Program-made: the position numbers and the translations under genes | Part shown: positions 45,331 to 56,183 of the stretch, one piece after another | Position numbering within the stretch: the stretch's first letter is position 1 | How the letters are laid out: each line of letters opens with the position of its first letter | Assembly: GCA_021234155.1 (NCBI GenBank) | Contig: JAJEKV010000030.1 | Span: 17,350,003-17,414,002 of the forward strand | DNA: 64,000 nt | Direction of reading: 5' to 3' | Source of the DNA: Isoetes taiwanensis | Lineage: Eukaryota > Streptophyta > Lycopodiopsida > Isoetales > Isoetaceae | The notes under the pieces: generated by a model | Database searches by the model: none | The model's input: the letters and a program-made list of their open reading frames with translations, nothing else | Told to the model about the DNA's origin: nothing

Positions 45331-45415
45331 CCAACCTTAGCTTAGTTGATAGAGCAAAGGATTGTAGTGTTGACATAGCAATACTAAGGTCACTGGTTCG
45401 ATTCTGGTAGGTTGA
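45331..45415 (+). tRNA. tRNA-Tyr(GTA)-like sequence, decayed, with intron
   Basis: CCAACCTTAGCTTAGTTGAT and GGTCACTGGTTCGATTCTGG follow the plant tRNA-Tyr pattern. The acceptor CCAACCT pairs with terminal AGGTTG, the D-arm is AGCTTAGTTGATAGAGC, and the anticodon GTA lies at 45364-45366. It is followed by an intron-length insert, as in plant tRNA-Tyr genes, then the T-arm with TTCGATT. Several stem positions are mismatched or weakened, so it is probably a pseudogene or SINE part. Confidence 0.65.
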
Positions 45416-45761
45416 ATAATTATTGCATCTAGAGAAAACACTTCTTGTTTTTGATCGAGTTGACAGGGACATCCCCTTCCTTATAAAACGACACAACCAC
45501 GGTTCATTTGGAATCTAAGAGGCATGCCAATGTGGGGTTTAATTTAGAGCATCTAATCATCCTTCATTCGCTTCGATAATTAGTATTTCAGATTTCAATT
45601 TCCTTGGTTGCCATGTTGGGGATAATGTATGTACAAATGGCAGTGACTTGGTATTATACATGAGACAACATTCTGAATGCTATCAAACCTAGACATGCAT
45701 GTTTTAGAGGGTTAATGATGAGGGTACAACTATATATGTATCTGACATTGTTCAAAAGCTA

Positions 45762-45846
45762 GGGATGGTGGCGCAGATGGCTAGTGTGTAAATCTCATAG
45801 CTAAAGAGCAATCTTGAGGTTAAGAGTTCGATCCTCTTTCACTCCA
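45762..45846 (+). tRNA. Elongator tRNA-Met(CAT)-like sequence, decayed
   Basis: GGGATGGTGGCGCAGATGGC at the start, CTCATAGCTAA with anticodon CAT at 45796-45798, GAGGTTAAGAGTTCGATCCT and a final CACTCCA follow plant elongator tRNA-Met (GGGGTGGTGGCGCAG...CACCCCA) with scattered changes, some breaking acceptor pairs. Probably a pseudogene or SINE part. Confidence 0.68.
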
Positions 45847-45893
45847 TTTAGCAAGCCCTTTCTTACTTTATAAAAAGTGGTTGCTTCTCCATG

Positions 45894-46300
45894 TACTACA
45901 AGAAAATGAGGGTTCTGCGTCAGAAAATTCGTCAGATAGTCTTCAAAAAATAGACAACTGTCCAGACCTTACTGACTGACGAATTATCTGATGTTTTTTG
46001 TCTGAAGATGTACCGTCAGAGAAAACGTCAGTTGTCTAACGATTAAGCATCAAAAAAATCGTCAGCCGTCAGGTTTCATGTCCAGACCTTACTGGCTGAA
46101 TTACCTGATTTTTTTGTCTGAAGATGTACTGTCAGAAAGATCGGCAGAAAAAGCCACAGAGAAAACGGCAGTTGTCTGACGATTATGCATCAAAAAAATC
46201 GTCAGAAAAAAACGTCAAAAAAATCGTTAGACAAAACGTCAGGGTTCATAAAAAGAAAACGTCAGAAAAATCGTCCAAAAATCGTCCAAAAATCTTCAAG
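45894..46300. mobile_element. CACTA-like terminus with GTCAGA subterminal repeats
   Basis: TACTACAAGAAAATG at 45894 is one base from the plant CACTA (En/Spm) end CACTACAAGAAAA. It is followed by many direct and inverted copies of CGTCAGA and TCTGACG, as in CACTA subterminal regions. A ~110 bp block (GTCCAGACCTTACTG...) is duplicated at about 45969 and 46079. No opposite end or transposase was found nearby. Confidence 0.55.
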
Positions 46301-47203
46301 AAATTCGTCATAACAGTCTTCATCAAATTTCTCAAGTTGTTTATTGCATTTTTTTTTTTTTTGTTTTGCATTTTGTTTGTTATTTTGGATTTTGTATCAG
46401 TCTCTATTTTCAAGAGTGCAAATTTTTAGAGGTTTTTTTTTTTTTTTTTTTTTATATTTGGATTATAACTCTTATGGGTTTAATTATTCATGCATGTGAG
46501 TACTACACAGTAGGTATGATAACTTCTGTTGGACCATAGTTCTGAAAGTCAGTGATGAGTGGGGTTGATAAAACCTTTTTTTATAACTAAGGGGAATGCA
46601 CACCAATAATATAGTATGTAGTATTTGTTGTCTTATAATATTCGGACTATGGTTCTTTATGGCTTAGGTGGCCAAGAACATGCTAATACTTGGCTGTAGT
46701 TCTATAAAAATACAAGATATCTAAATTAATAAGATATAATATTTACATGGCACTAGGGTAATATGGCCTTAGCAGTAACGTGCCCCTTTTTTGTCTATCT
46801 CCACATGGCACTAGGGTAATATGGCCTTAGCAGTAACGCCCCTTTTTTTTCTATCTCCACAAACTGTCTGAATCAATGGTTTAGGGCACTGGCACTGGAA
46901 ACTTGGATACGATTTACATGAGTTAAGTCCGGTCCACGCCTACAAACCCTGAGTAAGCACCAAAGTTGTAGGGGCAGTGGGCAAAACGTCTATTCCGGGT
47001 ACAAGGGCTGGAACTCGAGGTATATTACCCTGACAAATCGTCCAAAAATCGTCCAAAAATCTTCAAGAAATTCGTCATAACAGTCTTCATCAAATTTCTC
47101 AAGTTGTTTATTGCATTTTTTTTTTTTTTTTTTTTTTTTTTGCATTTTGTTTGTTATTTTGGATTTTGTATCAGTCTCTATTTTCAAGAGTGCAAATTTT
47201 TAG

Positions 47204-47230
<27 letters not shown>
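46265..47230. repeat. Direct repeats of ~180 bp separated by ~770 bp
   Basis: AAATCGTCCAAAAATCTTCA through TTTTTAGAGG followed by a long T run occurs at about 46270-46450 and again at 47037-47232. Between them, CATGGCACTAGGGTAATATGG is itself duplicated (46746 and 46804). The poly(T) runs vary in length. The two copies could reflect a segmental duplication or element ends. Confidence 0.8.
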
Positions 47231-47234
<4 letters not shown>

Positions 47235-47608
47235 GTTTATATAAGATGAATTTGATGAGCAGGACATACATATTTGGATAAAATATCTTTGGAAAACAGC
47301 CCTTATGACAAAAACAAATGGATATAGGTCTGGGCAAAGATGGTTTATGAAATTTCACACTTGATTGAAAATATGCAATGTAGCCCAAAGGTTGCATAAA
47401 CTATGGCAAACCTAAATTGCACATGGGTGGATGCATACAGATCTTGAGTTTCAAGCATATCCTTCTAATGTTGGCACTAGACAAAAGATAAATGATACAG
47501 TAAATGTATTCTTGTATAGACCTTAAAGTACTAACTCGAAATACAGGAAAATCGTGGAACAACTTTTAGGGCTTTTTCCTGGAGCCCAAACTTGCAGATC
47601 TCTGGAAG

Positions 47609-48196
47609 ATGGAGAAGGTTGCTGGAGATGAGATGGCAGATGATGATTTCGACCTTAAGGTCACATTACAAACTGGTAGTAAGGTATGGAAACTAAACCC
47701 ATTTCCAGTACAGTCGGTATTAAGGACATGGGCGGCCCATTTAAAAGACATTCAATCCGGTTTGTTCTTTACTCTTCTTGCTTCCGGATTTAGAAGCATT
47801 AGGCTAAACATGGTCAGGAAGAAGGGCGATTTGAATATGGCCACCCGCAAGAGGATGGCTGAGGAAAAACAGAAATCCAGCAGCAATAAGAAGATCTATG
47901 AATACCAGCAAGCTGTGGTAGATCCCCCTCTAAAAGCTTGCACAGCTAGTGAGAAAGTTGCATGCAATGGCAATAGAGATGTGGAAATTGGAAATGCAGC
48001 AAGTAGATTTGAGGTTGAACCTGAGGATGCAGAGCACACAATAATGGAAAAAGGGGACAAAGATCCAAAGGCATATGCTAATTCAACAAGAGAAGTGGAT
48101 GTCCTGGACTGCACTTACAGCAATCAAGATGTTAGCAGATCTGAAGATTCCATAATGGAGAAAGCTAGAATTCCTGAACGTCCAACTAAGGTTTGA
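47609..48196 (+). CDS. Unrecognised 195-residue ORF
   Basis: ATG at 47609 opens a hydrophilic 195-codon frame (MEKVAGDEMADDDFDLKVTL near the start, Lys/Glu/Asp-rich in the second half) ending at TGA 48194-48196. CCAACTAAG/GTTTG just before the stop could be a splice donor, so this may be a first exon. A hydrophobic stretch (SGLFFTLLASGF) lies near residue 50. No domain is recognised and no downstream exon could be fixed. Confidence 0.4.
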   Translation: MEKVAGDEMADDDFDLKVTLQTGSKVWKLNPFPVQSVLRTWAAHLKDIQSGLFFTLLASGFRSIRLNMVRKKGDLNMATRKRMAEEKQKSSSNKKIYEYQQAVVDPPLKACTASEKVACNGNRDVEIGNAASRFEVEPEDAEHTIMEKGDKDPKAYANSTREVDVLDCTYSNQDVSRSEDSIMEKARIPERPTKV

Positions 48197-49324
48197 TAGT
48201 ATTAAAATTTCCTTAGGATCTAGAAGGAAAATATTTCAATAATCTGCTTGTTGGTGGCTTTAACATATAGATAATTAGAATGCAAGATATTATAGATCTT
48301 GGAAAGAGAAATAATCTTCTAATAGAGAAATAGATGGATGGTTAGATAATTTAATAGGAATAATGTGCTTACATATGTGTTTCATTGTGAATAGCAAATG
48401 TATTTCTAGACATTTTGCAGGAATTAAATCAGATCTATTGCTTTATAGTTGCAACATAATGTTTATTTAAACAAATACTAAGATATGGTGTTGTTGAGGT
48501 TTCTGGGCTAATTAACAGTTACATCTTATGTCTGAATGTGAGAGGTAGAAGACATGAGTAGCATTTGCTATGTTTTAGAAAGGGGAATAGAAATCTGAGT
48601 AGATCTAACAGTTTATAGTTGCAGCCAGAACATCTATTTGAACAAGCTACTAAGATATGTTGTAGCCTGGGTTCTTGAGCTGTAAATCTCCTATTTATTA
48701 TGCTTTTAGCGTAAATACAAGCAGGGTGAAATGGGATAACCTCAAGGAAACCCATGACACCTGCTATCCCTTACAATGCAACCATGCTGATGCTTGTTTT
48801 TTGTTTGTGGATGCAGGTAACAGGTTTCCTTGCTCTTTGTTTTGTATTTGCAAAAGAAACAGCAGAAGATATACATGAGTTAAAGATATGTGGATTGAAT
48901 ATGACATGGATATGAATAGTGGCACGTTTGCAACTGATATTGTACTTAAGCCATGGTAATAATTTAGACTTCATGTTTTCAGAGTACAAGAGGTAAAGCC
49001 TTGCAAAACAGTGAGATATTTCATCGTTTAAAAGTAATAATATGATCAATATAACTTGGGTATGAGCATAACATTGTAATGGAAATTTAACTGTTGTCAT
49101 TTGGATCTTTACATAGTTTCTCAATGTCTTTTTTATGTACCTAGGCTTGGCCTAGACATATAAGTGCCTATATATGTCCAGGGCTGCCAATTGGATTTGC
49201 TTATTTCCTACTAAGGAAATAGACAAATGGTTATCTGTTCTAGTAAACTAGAACGGGTTAGAAGTTTTTTTTTTTTTTTTTTTTTTTTTGTATCGAAAAA
49301 ATTTCTTCATGTAGCCAGTTGATT
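48197..49324. other. No supportable gene
   Basis: AT-rich sequence with short frames only and a poly(T) run at 49265-49290. Could be intron of a gene starting at 47609, but no exon is recognisable. Confidence 0.3.
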
Positions 49325-49700
49325 TTGGAGTTTGGGGTTTCTCAAACACATGTAATAAAATATCTTAAAGTTATACTTTATAACAGAGACAAATGGTCAA
49401 TTTAATTTATCATCATTCTACTAAGGATTGCATAAAGAATAGACACATATCATATATGGTATTTCGTTAGTTTTGGAGTTTGGGGTTTCTCAAACACATG
49501 TAATAAAATATCTTGAGGTTATACTTTATAACACAGACAAATGGTCAATTTAATTTATCATCATTCTACTCATGTAATAAAATATCTTGAGGTTATACTT
49601 TATAACTTTATAACACAGACAAATGGACAATTTAATTTATCATCATTCTACTCAGGATTGCATAAAGAATAGACACATGTCATATATGGTATTTCATATT
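49325..49700. repeat. Imperfect tandem repeats, three units
   Basis: Units containing GGAGTTTGGGGTTTCTCAAA, CATGTAATAAAATATCTT and CAATTTAATTTATCATCATT start near 49325, 49472 and 49568. The third lacks the first part. Confidence 0.8.
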
Positions 49701-50948
49701 CGTAATGGTAAATATTTTGCAATAGTTTTAGGTAATAGAGGTGTAGTATATTGTTTGCTTATAGCTTTGGTGGTATTTGGGTAATGGTGGAGCAAGAAAA
49801 ACATTTTGCAATAGCTTTGTGTAACATGTGCATTATATAAATCCAGTGGTTTGTGGGATTTGGTGTTATCTTTCTTCTATTTCTCTTTCATCTTCCTTCA
49901 GCTCAACTTGTAAATATAGAACAGAGTCATTATAATACCTTCTAAAATCCTGTGAATGCATCGCGCTATTTAGCTTCCATCACCGTGTCCATTGCTTACA
50001 ATGCTTTATTAAACCTCTAAAATACGATATGTTTGTGTGAGCTGGTTGTTGGCCCCATCAAACCCTTGACATGCTCGACTCTCCATCTCGTACTATATTA
50101 TGGACATTTGGTATTAGAACAATCACCGAAAGTGCCATTCTCTAGATTTCATGGAACTCATGAACTTTTCTACATGCCACACATTCTTATAATACTCAAT
50201 TTTTTTCCTCCAAGTCATTGGAAAAAAGGAAGATAGAAACTTAAGAAGAAGACTTATGGTTAAGGAAGAACTAAGGCTAAAGCAAAACATGGCTAAACCA
50301 TCGGTCCCCCAGAACTCAGAACAATGCAGCCCAATATTAGGAAAACGCACTAAAAGCTCTAGCAAAGTAAAAAGAAACGTGAACTCGATAGCTCCTGAAG
50401 TTGATATGAAGTAAGAAAACAAACTAGCTCAGAAGAACATGTAAAACAAAATTAAACGCACAAAAAGAGGAAAATTTGTGCAACAAAGGACCAGAATGTG
50501 GGACTTGACAAGACTTCAAAGAGGCAACTTTAGTCCAGTTGGATAATAAGGATGAACGAAGCACTTGAAATTGAATATTCAAAGCTAAAAATAATGTCCA
50601 TGGATCCATGTCTATAGCTCAAACCCACAGGCAACCTAATTGTTTGACATGATAATTCCAAGATCTCCCTCCATCGATTGCTAAGGTCAATTGGACTACA
50701 GAACTTATACCATGTACACTATACCAATTTAAAAGAGAACTGCATTATACATGCTATCATACTAAGAATCTGGCACATGTAAACATACATGAAGTTTACA
50801 TCATCTGCAATGCATTGTTAGCTCAGTTAATTTGATGCATTCAAGAAAAGACAAAAGAGAATAGTAGAAAGCATCAAACAAACAAGTAAAGATTATATAT
50901 CAAAGGCCATGCATTTATGCTTTCTTGAATATTACTTAGTAGGTTTTA
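49701..50948. other. No supportable gene
   Basis: AT-rich; minus frames at 50123-50422 and 50424-50609 have no recognisable motif. It may include worn upstream parts of the LINE. Confidence 0.3.
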
Positions 50949-52056
50949 TTGCACTACAAACATATTCAACCATATCAACAACTTCATAAGCGAGGTGTGA
51001 GAATTGAGCTCCCTTGGGCATTGTTATATCCATTGAAAGCTTATTCACATGCCTCTCCAGTACTGAAAGGCTTGCTTCGGGCCTGGAAGGTCGTCCAGCA
51101 GGTGATTACATTTGATTGGGAAGCTTCTCTCCAGGCATCTTCCCCCTTTCTGTGGTTGCCTTTGTATACTCATGGACAACTACACCCAGTTGTAGAATTT
51201 ATGCATGTGCATTCCCAAGCGAGGTGGAGGAGAGCAGGTATTATTTCTATTGAACAGTGGTATTTTGGTATTGACATTGCTCCTTGGCAATGGTTTCAGG
51301 AGACATATGGGTTGTTGGATAAAGATATCAATATATGGGCTTATGTAGCAAGTGCTCTTCCTCTAATTAAGAAGGTGGGTAACAAGAGATGCTGGAACTT
51401 TGTTCAAGGTATTAAAGAAGGCAAGAAGCTAGTAAGTTCATGCTACAGATTGCTTACCTCCTCAAGTACTTTATCACCTTCTCGAAAATGACACTTACAG
51501 ACTTTGCCTTCTCAATGGCACTCCATCTGGAACCTTGTTTGGTCTAAATATAATCCTCCAAAGGTAAATGTTCTACTTTGGCAGGTGATTCATCACTCTT
51601 TGAGAGTTAATCAGATGGTTCATCGCTTTAAGTCGGGAGTAAGCCCACTTTGCCCAATGTGTGAGCGGTGCATTGAAACATTGGAGCATTGTTTATATTT
51701 GTGTGCAGAGCTGAGTAGTCTTAGAAGAAGAAGAAGAAGAGATTTTAACGTCACGCCACAAGGCAGCGTCCTGGTTGCATTCTCTTTTTGGAGTATCTTT
51801 GGATAGTCAGCACTTTCTTTTGGGTATTTATCCAAATCAGTGGACTGCTTCTAAAAGGATTGCATTTCACATGGCAAAGTCTTGGCTAATATGGAGTGTA
51901 TGGAAGCGAAGGCGAAGAAAGGTCTTTTATGATAAGCGTATTTCTTCTCAGGTGGTGCTTCAAGAAATTCGTAAGAAGTTGTATAATTGCTTTTAGATCT
52001 CCAATTGGCCTGATCGTATTAAAATTCCAATATGGAGTGATCATCTAAAAGTGATT
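50949..52056 (+). mobile_element. 5'-truncated LINE (non-LTR retrotransposon) remnant
   Basis: The frame 50949-51491 matches the region after the reverse transcriptase core of plant LINEs (GLLRAWKVVQQ, SIEQWYFGIDIAPWQWFQET). 51504-51806 encodes the zinc-binding reverse-transcriptase domain (WHSIWNLVWSKYNPPKVNVL then CPMCERCIETLEHCLYLCAE, the CPxC...ET.xHC pattern). 51775-51996 continues with the C-terminal part (AKSWLIWSVWKRRRRK). One stop and one frameshift separate these pieces. The RT catalytic core and endonuclease are missing. A copia element is inserted at 52057. Confidence 0.82.
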
Positions 52057-52502
52057 TGTTAAAATTGGTCAGGTTATATTTACTCTATGGTTCAATGGTT
52101 TTACATTCAATGGTCCTAGGTTCAGATTTTAAAGGGATCGAAGTTTGGAAACTGCCCTTTTGGGGTCGAAACTTGGCCAAATCATCTGAAGCCAGGCAGC
52201 AGGAACGGATCTCGGTGCCTTCACCGATGGATAGATCATTTAACATGATCGGAATTGGTCTGGCATAGCATTGGGTGTGCCGGATCCTATAAAACAGAAG
52301 GAGATCGTAACTGGCATTGTGCTAATAATGTGTTAATGTGCTACAGTGATCATTTCGATCCCATAGCTACAGTAATTTCGTATGATTTTGCAATGGTTCT
52401 ATAGTTTATAATCTATTCCATTATTTCCTAGACATTAGACACTTGTGATAATGTGTTCTCATAGGAAATAAGACTAACCAGTTAATCACCTTTGTGACTT
52501 CA
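52057..52502 (+). repeat. Copia 5' LTR (446 bp)
   Basis: Begins TGTTAAAATTGGTCAGG and ends GTGACTTCA (TG...CA). The first 277 bp recur at 56746-57022. A TATAAAA-like motif (CCTATAAAACAG near 52287) is a plausible promoter element. Confidence 0.92.
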
Positions 52503-52504
52503 TC

Positions 52505-52516
52505 TGGTATCAGAGC
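52505..52516 (+). promoter_or_regulatory. Primer-binding site, initiator tRNA-Met type
   Basis: TGGTATCAGAGC, two bases after the 5' LTR, is complementary to the 3' end of plant initiator tRNA-Met and serves as the site of minus-strand DNA priming. Confidence 0.92.
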
Positions 52517-52538
52517 AGGTTGGAATCAGAAGTCAATT

Positions 52539-55500
52539 ATGTCTAGCAGACTTGGTGCTGCACTTCTAAGTGCTGTTGATGTGTTCAATGGAGGAGCCGG
52601 ATTTCGGATCTGGAAAGAAAAGATTGAGGAAATATTACAAGTAGAAGGGCTTTGGGAAATTGTTACAGGAAATGATCAATTTCTAGAAGTGCAGGCAGTC
52701 AATACTAGCAAGGCTAAGACTTATGCTAGTATAGCAGGAGGTGGTGGTGGGAGCTCTAGTCCCATTAAAGATACCAGTGCAGCTGGTGGTGCTAGTTCAA
52801 GCACGGAGGTAACAAGTCCAGTCTTTGATGGTAAACTGGATATTAAAGCTTTGGAAGCAAGGGCAATAATCACAAGCAAAGTCAGCAGCAACATCTTGCT
52901 TAAGTTAAGGGGAATGAATCCCAAAGAAATGTGGCATTATATGATATCAACTTATCAACGGAAGACTTCTTCTCAACTGGATGTCTTGGATAAAGAGCTG
53001 AGAAGGTTAAAGTTTCAGGAGAAAGAGGATGTCAAAGACTTCTTTGGGAAGTTTGACAACATCATTGCTGATATGGAGGCTGCAGGAGTTCCAATCACAA
53101 AAGAATTTCAAATCCTATCCTTATCTAGAGCCTTCTCTAAATACAAACAGCTGTCAACATTGATTAGAAACGTGGCAAAGAGCAAGGAAGAAGCTGAAAG
53201 TATGATCAAAACAGAATTAGAGCAGAACTCAGTTATCAATGATGATGAAGATGGTGAACAACCAGAGATCTTATATGCTTCAAACAACAAAGGACGAGGC
53301 ACGACAGGTAAAATAGGACCCTGTTACCTATGCAATGCCTATGGCCATTTGAAAAGCAACTGTCCTAAAGCAAGTAAAGCCAATAAATGCTTTAATTGTG
53401 AAGGCTTTGGGCACATTGCCATTAACTGTTCCAATCCCAAGGATTATGCAAAAGGGAAGGATTTTTCTGGCAAAGGCACTGCTGGTCGAGAAAGGGGTAA
53501 AGGAGGTGGCAGAGGTAGAGGGAAAGCTACTGCCATAAACATTACACGTGAGACAAATGAAGAAGGAGAACAAAATGAAGAAGCAGAGGTAAGTATGCAC
53601 AATACCCTGTCCATTTCAGAAAGCAAATCTAAACCTACTGATGAGATGTTCATATTAGATAGTGGAGCTGAGAGAAGCGTAATTAAGGACTGTTCTAGAT
53701 TCAAAGGGAAGACCATCAAGAGTTCAAGCTTTGTGCAATTAGGAGATGGCAAATTGAAGGAAGTGGACAAGACTGGATGGCTAGAATTATTAGATCTTGG
53801 AGGGAATCCAGTAACTCTGGAAAATGTATTATGTGTTCCTACCATTGTTAAAAATCTGATTTCAGTAACACAGTTGGTAGACCTTGGGTACAAGGTAGTT
53901 TTTGAAAAACATTATTGTAAAGTTCTTATGAATAATGAAGTTAAGTTTTTTGCAAAGCGTATTGGGAAGTTATTTGGCTTTCATAATGATATTTCAGCAA
54001 TGATTAATGCAGTAACTTTACCAACCTGTAGAATGTGGCATGAAAGACTTGGACACATGCACATCAACAATTTGAATTTCATGATTAAAAAGGGGCTGAT
54101 TCTAACTTCTGAAAGCAAAGCAGTACATCTGAATTGCATTGGATGCATGAAAGGGAAGCAAAATAGATTACCGTTCCCAAAAAAGGCCAAAAGGGCAAAA
54201 GAAATATTGGAACTAGTGCATAGCAACCTGTGTGGTCCTCTTAACATTACCAGCATTCATGGAAGGAGATACTTTATCACTTTTACAGATGATTTCACAA
54301 GAAAAACAAAATGCTACGCTCTCAGAACAAAGGACAAAGCCTTTGAGGCGTTCAAGTTATATCAAGCTGAAGCAGAAAGACAAACAGGTAAAAAACTTAA
54401 ATGCTTGCAAACTGACAAGGGAGGTGAATTTATGTCTGACAGGTTCAACAGATATTGCTTTCAACTTGGAATTAGAAGGCAACTCACGTGCTCACACACT
54501 CCACAGCAAAATGGAGTTGCGGAGCGTAAGAATCGCTCAATTCTAAATGCTGTCAGGGCTATGCTGAAACATGCAAATTTACCAAACTATCTGTGGGAGG
54601 AGGCTGTTCAAACAGCAGTACAAATTCAAAATAGACTACCCACAAGAAGCTTAGATGGAAAAATTCCAGATGACATATGGTATGGAGTTAAACCTTCTTA
54701 TGATATGTTTAAAGTTTATGGTTGTCTTGTATATGTTCACATCCCAGAAGAAAACAGAAAAAAGCTTGATGATAGGTCATACATGTGTTATCTCATTGGG
54801 TATGACGATCAGTCAAAGGGATATCTGCTCTATGAACCCTTACAAAAGAGGATTATAGTTAGTAGAGATGTGATTTTTCATGAAGATATCAGTTACAAGG
54901 ATAGAGACAAGAGTACAATAGTGCAGCTTGCTAAAATAACAGAAAAATCAGCAAATAAACTAGTTATGGTAGATCTGGACGATGACAGTTCAGATGAACA
55001 TGAAAAAGACAGTAATGAGCATGAGTTTGACTCTGAAAAAAACAATTACTCTGAGGCTATTACTGCACCAGCAGTGAACAATGATGAAGAAGAACCTATT
55101 GTACAAAAGATTCCAAAGAAGAGAAGATCAGAGGCTCAAAAGTTACAAGAAGAGCTGAACTTTGACACAAATAATTATGGGAGAAAAGAAACGGGCAGAA
55201 GCAAAAGAATTAATGAAGATGTGGACATCTTTAATATTATGGCTATGCTTGAAGCAGAAATTCCAGAATCTTACGAGGAAGCCATAAATAGTGAACACTC
55301 AAATGAGTGGAAGCATGCCATGCAAGATGAGATGATGTCATTTAAAATGAATGACACGTATGATTTGGTGGAAAAACCTCAAGGCAAAAATGTCATTGAT
55401 AACAAATGGATCTACAAACTTAAAACAAGCCCTGATGGTAAGACTCAGAAATTTAAAGCTAGATTAGTACCGAAGGGGTTTTCTCAGAAAAAGGGGTTAG

Positions 55501-56183
55501 ATTTTGATGAGACTTTCTCACCAATTGTAAAACTGTCAAGCATTCGCATACTTTTAGCATATGCAAATGCTAAAGATCTAGAGTTACATCATTTGGATGT
55601 GACTACAGCATTCTTGAATGCTAAATTAGAAGAAGAAGTATATATGAAACAGGCCCCAGGATTTGAAGAAGGAAATAATTTAGTATGGAAACTCAAAAGA
55701 GCGGTTTATGGCTTGAAACAAGCACCACGCCAATGGTACACTTGCATGGATCATCATTTGAAAGACAATGGGTTTTATAAGCTGGAAAGCGAAGGCAATT
55801 TATATGTGCTCAAACAAGGAGAAAATTTTTGCATAATAGGCCTATATGTGGACGATTGCATAATGGCAGCAAATGATCTCGGAATTCTGAACACCTGCAA
55901 GGATATTCTAAGATCTAAATTCAAAATGACGGACCTGGGGCAACTAAAGAAGTTTCTTGGAATTGAGGTCACTAGAAACAGGACAAACAAAACTTTATCA
56001 CTAACTCAAACTTCAAATATTCAGAATATGCTCAGAAGATTTGGCATGGACGAGTGTAAAGTTGCAGATACTCCTCTAGTTCCTGGGCACAAAATTTCAG
56101 GAGCCATGTGTCCAAGTAATGAAAGTGAAAGAAATGAGATGGAAAGGGTACCCTATCGAAAGGGACGGCACAAGAAGGTTTAA
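52539..56183 (+). CDS. Copia Gag-Pol polyprotein, truncated in RT
   Basis: 1214 codons from ATG 52539. In order: copia Gag (about 1-240); two CCHC zinc knuckles near residues 261 and 283 (CYLCNAYGHLKSNC and CFNCEGFGHIAINC); aspartic protease with LDSGAE near 373; pre-integrase HHCC region with MWHERLGHMH near 498; integrase with catalytic D in FTDDF (about 583), D in LQTDKGGEF (about 623) and E in QQNGVAERKN (about 658); the GYLLYEP-type motif; reverse transcriptase from about 950 with YVDDCI near 1102. The frame leaves the conserved RT sequence at VPYRK (near 56155) and stops at TAA. RNase H continues in another frame, so roughly the last 70-80 residues between RT and RNase H are lost. An earlier start (non-ATG) is possible but unlikely. 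Confidence 0.93.
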   Translation: MSSRLGAALLSAVDVFNGGAGFRIWKEKIEEILQVEGLWEIVTGNDQFLEVQAVNTSKAKTYASIAGGGGGSSSPIKDTSAAGGASSSTEVTSPVFDGKLDIKALEARAIITSKVSSNILLKLRGMNPKEMWHYMISTYQRKTSSQLDVLDKELRRLKFQEKEDVKDFFGKFDNIIADMEAAGVPITKEFQILSLSRAFSKYKQLSTLIRNVAKSKEEAESMIKTELEQNSVINDDEDGEQPEILYASNNKGRGTTGKIGPCYLCNAYGHLKSNCPKASKANKCFNCEGFGHIAINCSNPKDYAKGKDFSGKGTAGRERGKGGGRGRGKATAINITRETNEEGEQNEEAEVSMHNTLSISESKSKPTDEMFILDSGAERSVIKDCSRFKGKTIKSSSFVQLGDGKLKEVDKTGWLELLDLGGNPVTLENVLCVPTIVKNLISVTQLVDLGYKVVFEKHYCKVLMNNEVKFFAKRIGKLFGFHNDISAMINAVTLPTCRMWHERLGHMHINNLNFMIKKGLILTSESKAVHLNCIGCMKGKQNRLPFPKKAKRAKEILELVHSNLCGPLNITSIHGRRYFITFTDDFTRKTKCYALRTKDKAFEAFKLYQAEAERQTGKKLKCLQTDKGGEFMSDRFNRYCFQLGIRRQLTCSHTPQQNGVAERKNRSILNAVRAMLKHANLPNYLWEEAVQTAVQIQNRLPTRSLDGKIPDDIWYGVKPSYDMFKVYGCLVYVHIPEENRKKLDDRSYMCYLIGYDDQSKGYLLYEPLQKRIIVSRDVIFHEDISYKDRDKSTIVQLAKITEKSANKLVMVDLDDDSSDEHEKDSNEHEFDSEKNNYSEAITAPAVNNDEEEPIVQKIPKKRRSEAQKLQEELNFDTNNYGRKETGRSKRINEDVDIFNIMAMLEAEIPESYEEAINSEHSNEWKHAMQDEMMSFKMNDTYDLVEKPQGKNVIDNKWIYKLKTSPDGKTQKFKARLVPKGFSQKKGLDFDETFSPIVKLSSIRILLAYANAKDLELHHLDVTTAFLNAKLEEEVYMKQAPGFEEGNNLVWKLKRAVYGLKQAPRQWYTCMDHHLKDNGFYKLESEGNLYVLKQGENFCIIGLYVDDCIMAANDLGILNTCKDILRSKFKMTDLGQLKKFLGIEVTRNRTNKTLSLTQTSNIQNMLRRFGMDECKVADTPLVPGHKISGAMCPSNESERNEMERVPYRKGRHKKV

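Larger units (their letters stand above)
45074..45895. mobile_element. Retroposon-like insertion with 18-bp target-site duplication
   Basis: The exact 18-base sequence TGGTTGCTTCTCCATGTA flanks the segment at 45074-45091 and 45878-45895. The 786 bp between include two tRNA-derived stretches in the same orientation and a third weak B-box-like motif (CACTGGTTCAAAT) near 45105. Long perfect direct repeats plus tRNA-like promoters are usual for SINE-type retroposons; however, the tRNA parts are not at the very 5' end and no clear poly(A) tail is visible. Confidence 0.5.

Noticed and set aside
45331-45846. Functional tRNA-Tyr and tRNA-Met genes
   Set aside because: Acceptor and other stems carry mismatches, and both lie inside one insertion with a target duplication; kept as tRNA-like or decayed.
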